A DNA stretch of 64,000 nucleotides. Source: Strix aluco. Taxonomy: Eukaryota; Chordata; Aves; Strigiformes; Strigidae. The number at the start of each line of letters is the position of its first letter. Position 1 is the first letter of the stretch. Positions 61,681 through 64,000 of this stretch are shown piece after piece. Made by a program: the position numbers and the translations under genes. The notes beneath the pieces were generated by a model that saw nothing but the letters and a program-made list of their open reading frames with translations, made no database searches and was not told the DNA's origin. The stretch covers positions 26,539,716-26,603,715 of the forward strand of contig NC_133934.1 in NCBI RefSeq assembly GCF_031877795.1, in the 5' to 3' direction.

Positions 61681-62389
61681 TGCTGTGTGACTTAATCTCC
61701 TTGGCCCTGCTCGTGTTCTTTCTCCCCCACCTCAAACCTGCACCATTGTGTTACTACAGTGAGACAACCTGCAGCAGGTGGAGGTACAAACACGGTATAA
61801 GACTGATGAGGACCAGGAGTAAGTGTCAAATCTTGAGGGAGAGGAAGCTCCCGGGGACGGCGATTGCTGGGGTCCCTGCAGAGCTTTGTTCAAAGGGAGG
61901 CCAGGCTGGGTCTAGAGGGTGCTGGCAAGCAGGGGCAGCTGGTGCCCTGTGTGACCCGGAGCCCTTGGGATACCGGGCTACCCTCTCCCCAGAGGAAGTG
62001 GGCTCTGTGAAGGCACCCCAGGGATGAGGGCGCACAGGAAAATACCAAGCCAAAAGCTCAAGTTGTGGGCTGTGGAGCCTGCTCGCTTTATTTTGTCTTG
62101 GGATTCGGCAAGGTTAGCTGTCGTGGAAGGGTGGCTATCTCATTAAACTGTGCACAAAACATGTAGGTGCGTTATCAGTAATTAACAGCAAAGGAAGTAA
62201 TTCCGAGTGGTGTCAGCTGCCCTGAGCTATTCTCTATAGGAAGCTTTCTAGAAACCCTATCTTGGAGACCCCGGGACAACAACAGGTAGGTAGCACAAGT
62301 ACTTCTCTCTCCTTTTAGACTCATCAGTAAACCCATTCCTATTTCAGGCTTTGGCTGAAGACAGCGTAAGAAACGCCTGTGAGTTTCAC
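61681..62389. other. Spacer between LTR and plus-strand promoter
   Basis: About 700 bp of moderate GC with no recognisable gene. The frame at 61680-62027 has no known similarity. Confidence 0.5.
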
Positions 62390-62960
62390 GCCCTTCATTC
62401 CGCAGGCCGGGCCTGACCCCTCGCTCTCTTCGCGCGGCGCCGCCCCTTGCTACCGGCCGCTTCACACCCTCCGCCGCTCCCCACCGCCCTCCGCCCGCCA
62501 CGCTGGGCGGGGCCCGGCCCGGGAGGGCAGCCAATGGCAGCGCGCCGGATCACCGGGGCGGCTCCCAGTACCCAATCGGAGGAGGGCGCTGCGGGCCGCT
62601 CCGCAAAGGGACCGTGCGGGGAGCGGGAAGTCTTCGTGCTGTAGGGAGGAGGGCGGCGGCGAGCGGTCTCCTGCCATGTCCCGCCGTGCCCGCGTTCTGG
62701 GTAGGCCTGTTGCTGCGCCCTTTTGGGAGATGCTGGCGCTGCTCGCCCAGGAGCCAGGTATGGAGTGGCTGGAGCTGGGCCTTGCTGGGCAAGCAGTCCC
62801 CTTCTCACGTCGCAGCCGAGGAACAGCGTGTAGGGCGGTGGCGCACCCCGGCGGCTCCCGGCAGCGCGGGGAGCACCGCACGGTGGCTGGTAAGTGGGGA
62901 CCATGCTCTGTGGGAGGGGCTGCCAGCACATACGGCCGTGGGAGCTCGATGCCTGCCCTG
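62390..62960. promoter_or_regulatory. CpG island and promoter of plus-strand recombinase-like gene
   Basis: A very CpG-rich block covers the promoter and exon 1. It contains a GC box (GGGCGGGGC, 62505-62513) and two CCAAT boxes, at 62531-62535 and 62572-62576. These lie 145 and 104 bases before the ATG. No TATA box is evident, unlike the minus-strand partner. Confidence 0.6.
62676..62889 (+). CDS. Exon 1 of plus-strand recombinase-like gene
   Basis: It encodes MSRRARVLGRPVAAPFWEML and onward to HRTVA plus one base, ending at GCT G before GTAAGT. The ATG lies in a fair context (CTGCCATGT). The second half (Arg- and Gly-rich, about residues 44-71) does not align with the partner, while residues 14-36 do. 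Confidence 0.76.
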
Positions 62961-64000
62961 CACTCTCCTGTGACCGGGGGCTGGCCTCTGGCTCTGGGCG
63001 GGGGGCAGGCATATCGCTGGTGACGGTGGCTCCCGCAGGGCAGCGCTTCTTTTGTTTTGCTTGAGTTCTTGTGTGAGGCTGGAGCTCTTGGTGGGAGGCT
63101 TTGAGTGAGTTCCCTTCCTGGGCTGGAACATACACAGCCTTCTGGCAGGAGCGTGCTGTATGCCCTTCACAGTTGTAACTTCTGTAAGCCATACCAGGAA
63201 GACTTAATTTTAAAACTACTTTCTGCTTGTCCTTTCTGTTACTACTCCACAAACTTGTAAATTCCCAGAGTGTTACCAGATCGAGTGCCTGAAATGGGCC
63301 TGGTTTGTTGTTTGTAGTTTCCCATTTGAAAAATATCTCAGCTCTTTAACAGCTGTGGGTGTAGCTGTGTGTGACTTGTCTTTTAATCAGATAAACTAGC
63401 AGAGCATTGTCTAGGGGTGTATTGCAGTGAGGAACACTGTCTTTGTTGCTGTTTAGGTGGCATGCTTGTGCATGTTATCAGCAATGTGCTAACATGATTC
63501 CTCTCTTGTAGGAAGGGATTTTAGTTGTCCTCGGAAACATTCCTTGGGACCTCGGCCTCTGAAGACTTTGTCGTTGCTGGAGTGCTCAGGGGATAGTAGG
63601 CTTTGGCAAGCCTACCTTGAAGGACTGAAGAAATTCCTTGTCTTTAGGAAAAGCATGGGAATGCCTGCAGCCTGGCCAATTCCAGAGGAACAAGTTAGGG
63701 GTTTTTTGGCTGTGGAATCCCTTTATTCATCCTCAAAGACACTGATGTATATGGCAGCACTGTCTTACTTATCAAAACTGACCGGTAACCCTGATCCTCT
63801 GGAAGATCCTATAACCCGTTGCATGGTGATAGGGTTGAAACGTCGAGCGGGCATCCTGAGGGATAAAGACTTGCCTATAACAATTGAGATGTTGCGATCT
63901 CTCTTAGGAGTTCTGGAGTCTGTATGCATAACTTATTATGAATGCTTACTGTTTCGTGCATTATTTACTGTAGCTTTTTTTGGGGCTTTTCGAATAGGAG
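62676..64000 (+). CDS. Tyrosine-recombinase-like protein, plus-strand copy (partial, runs off window)
   Basis: Exon 1 (62676-62889, 71 residues plus one base) splices in phase 1 across a 622-bp intron to exon 2 (63512 onward). Exon 2 stays open to the window end, giving 234 visible residues. Exon 1 carries APFWEMLALL and EPGMEWL. Exon 2 carries KHSLGPRPLK, GLKKFLVFRKSMG and the core-binding-like helices, and then reaches FFGAFRIG with catalytic Arg I at 232. That motif is closer to the canonical GxRIGEL than the partner's GALRIEE. The HxxR and tyrosine boxes lie beyond the window, so activity cannot be judged. Domain architecture, intron position and phase match the minus-strand gene, so the two are duplicates in divergent orientation. 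Confidence 0.75.
62890..63511 (+). other. Intron of plus-strand recombinase-like gene
   Basis: The intron is 622 bp, from GTAAGT to TTCCTCTCTTGTAG. It starts inside the CpG island and becomes AT-rich. Long minus-strand frames across it are GC-driven shadows. Confidence 0.72.
63512..64000 (+). CDS. Exon 2 of plus-strand recombinase-like gene (5' part)
   Basis: It is open for 162 codons after the splice, beginning G-RDFSCPRKHSLG. Compared with the partner exon it has a two-residue deletion near the VMESQ/VESLY position and no stop or frameshift. It was not in any standard open-frame list because it lacks a stop inside the window. Confidence 0.78.

Noticed and set aside
62395-63252. 285-codon minus-strand frame across the plus-strand CpG island
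   Set aside because: It is antisense to exon 1, whose match to the paralogous exon is convincing. The long frame results from GC-rich composition.
1-64000. CRISPR arrays, tRNA or rRNA genes, bacterial operons
   Set aside because: No regularly spaced repeats, no tRNA cloverleaf or rRNA sequence recognised by eye, and the gene structure is that of a vertebrate nuclear genome.

Overview
The window looks like nuclear DNA of a sauropsid, most probably a bird. The evidence is GT-AG introns, vertebrate gene families, an AT-rich background with a few CpG-rich promoters, and short intergenic distances. N4BP2 and RHOH lie side by side in the same orientation, as they do on human 4p14. The distance from the N4BP2 stop to the RHOH start is about 29.5 kb, which is compact for a vertebrate. 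I did not recognise any intact CR1 LINE, the usual avian repeat, and I cannot name the species.

Layout. (1) Bases 1-6218 hold the last five coding exons of N4BP2 on the + strand, encoding the DUF1771 helical extension and the Smr domain. A long AT-rich stretch that is probably its 3' UTR follows, to about 11.0 kb. (2) About 11.0-35.7 kb has no recognisable coding gene. It contains a GC-rich block (about 15.0-17.7 kb), simple repeats, a possible TATA-type promoter for RHOH near 34.1 kb and a dense G-run (quadruplex candidate) just downstream. (3) RHOH is encoded by one coding exon at 35770-36345 and encodes a 191-residue atypical Rho GTPase. A short 3' UTR with AATAAA at 36900 follows. (4) About 36.9-58.9 kb is a gene-free stretch with microsatellites and one dispersed 23-bp repeat pair. 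CHRNA9, which follows RHOH in human, is not seen here. (5) 58.9-64.0 kb is the most unusual part. Two paralogous genes sit head to head about 2.1 kb apart. Each has a CpG-rich promoter with two CCAAT boxes, a short first exon encoding a shared peptide, one phase-1 intron and a large second exon encoding a tyrosine-recombinase (phage-integrase-like) domain. The minus-strand copy is complete at 358 residues, with a TATA box and a polyadenylation signal. It has lost the second catalytic arginine and the C-terminal segment that would carry the nucleophilic tyrosine. The plus-strand copy runs off the end of the window at its first catalytic arginine. A probable solo LTR lies between the two promoters.

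N4BP2 (an Smr/kinase protein) and RHOH (a haematopoietic signalling GTPase) are ordinary conserved genes with no known joint role. The recombinase-like pair looks like a host-captured (domesticated) mobile-element enzyme that duplicated after acquiring a promoter, first exon and intron. That reading is inference from gene structure and from the roughly 60 % identity of the copies by eye.
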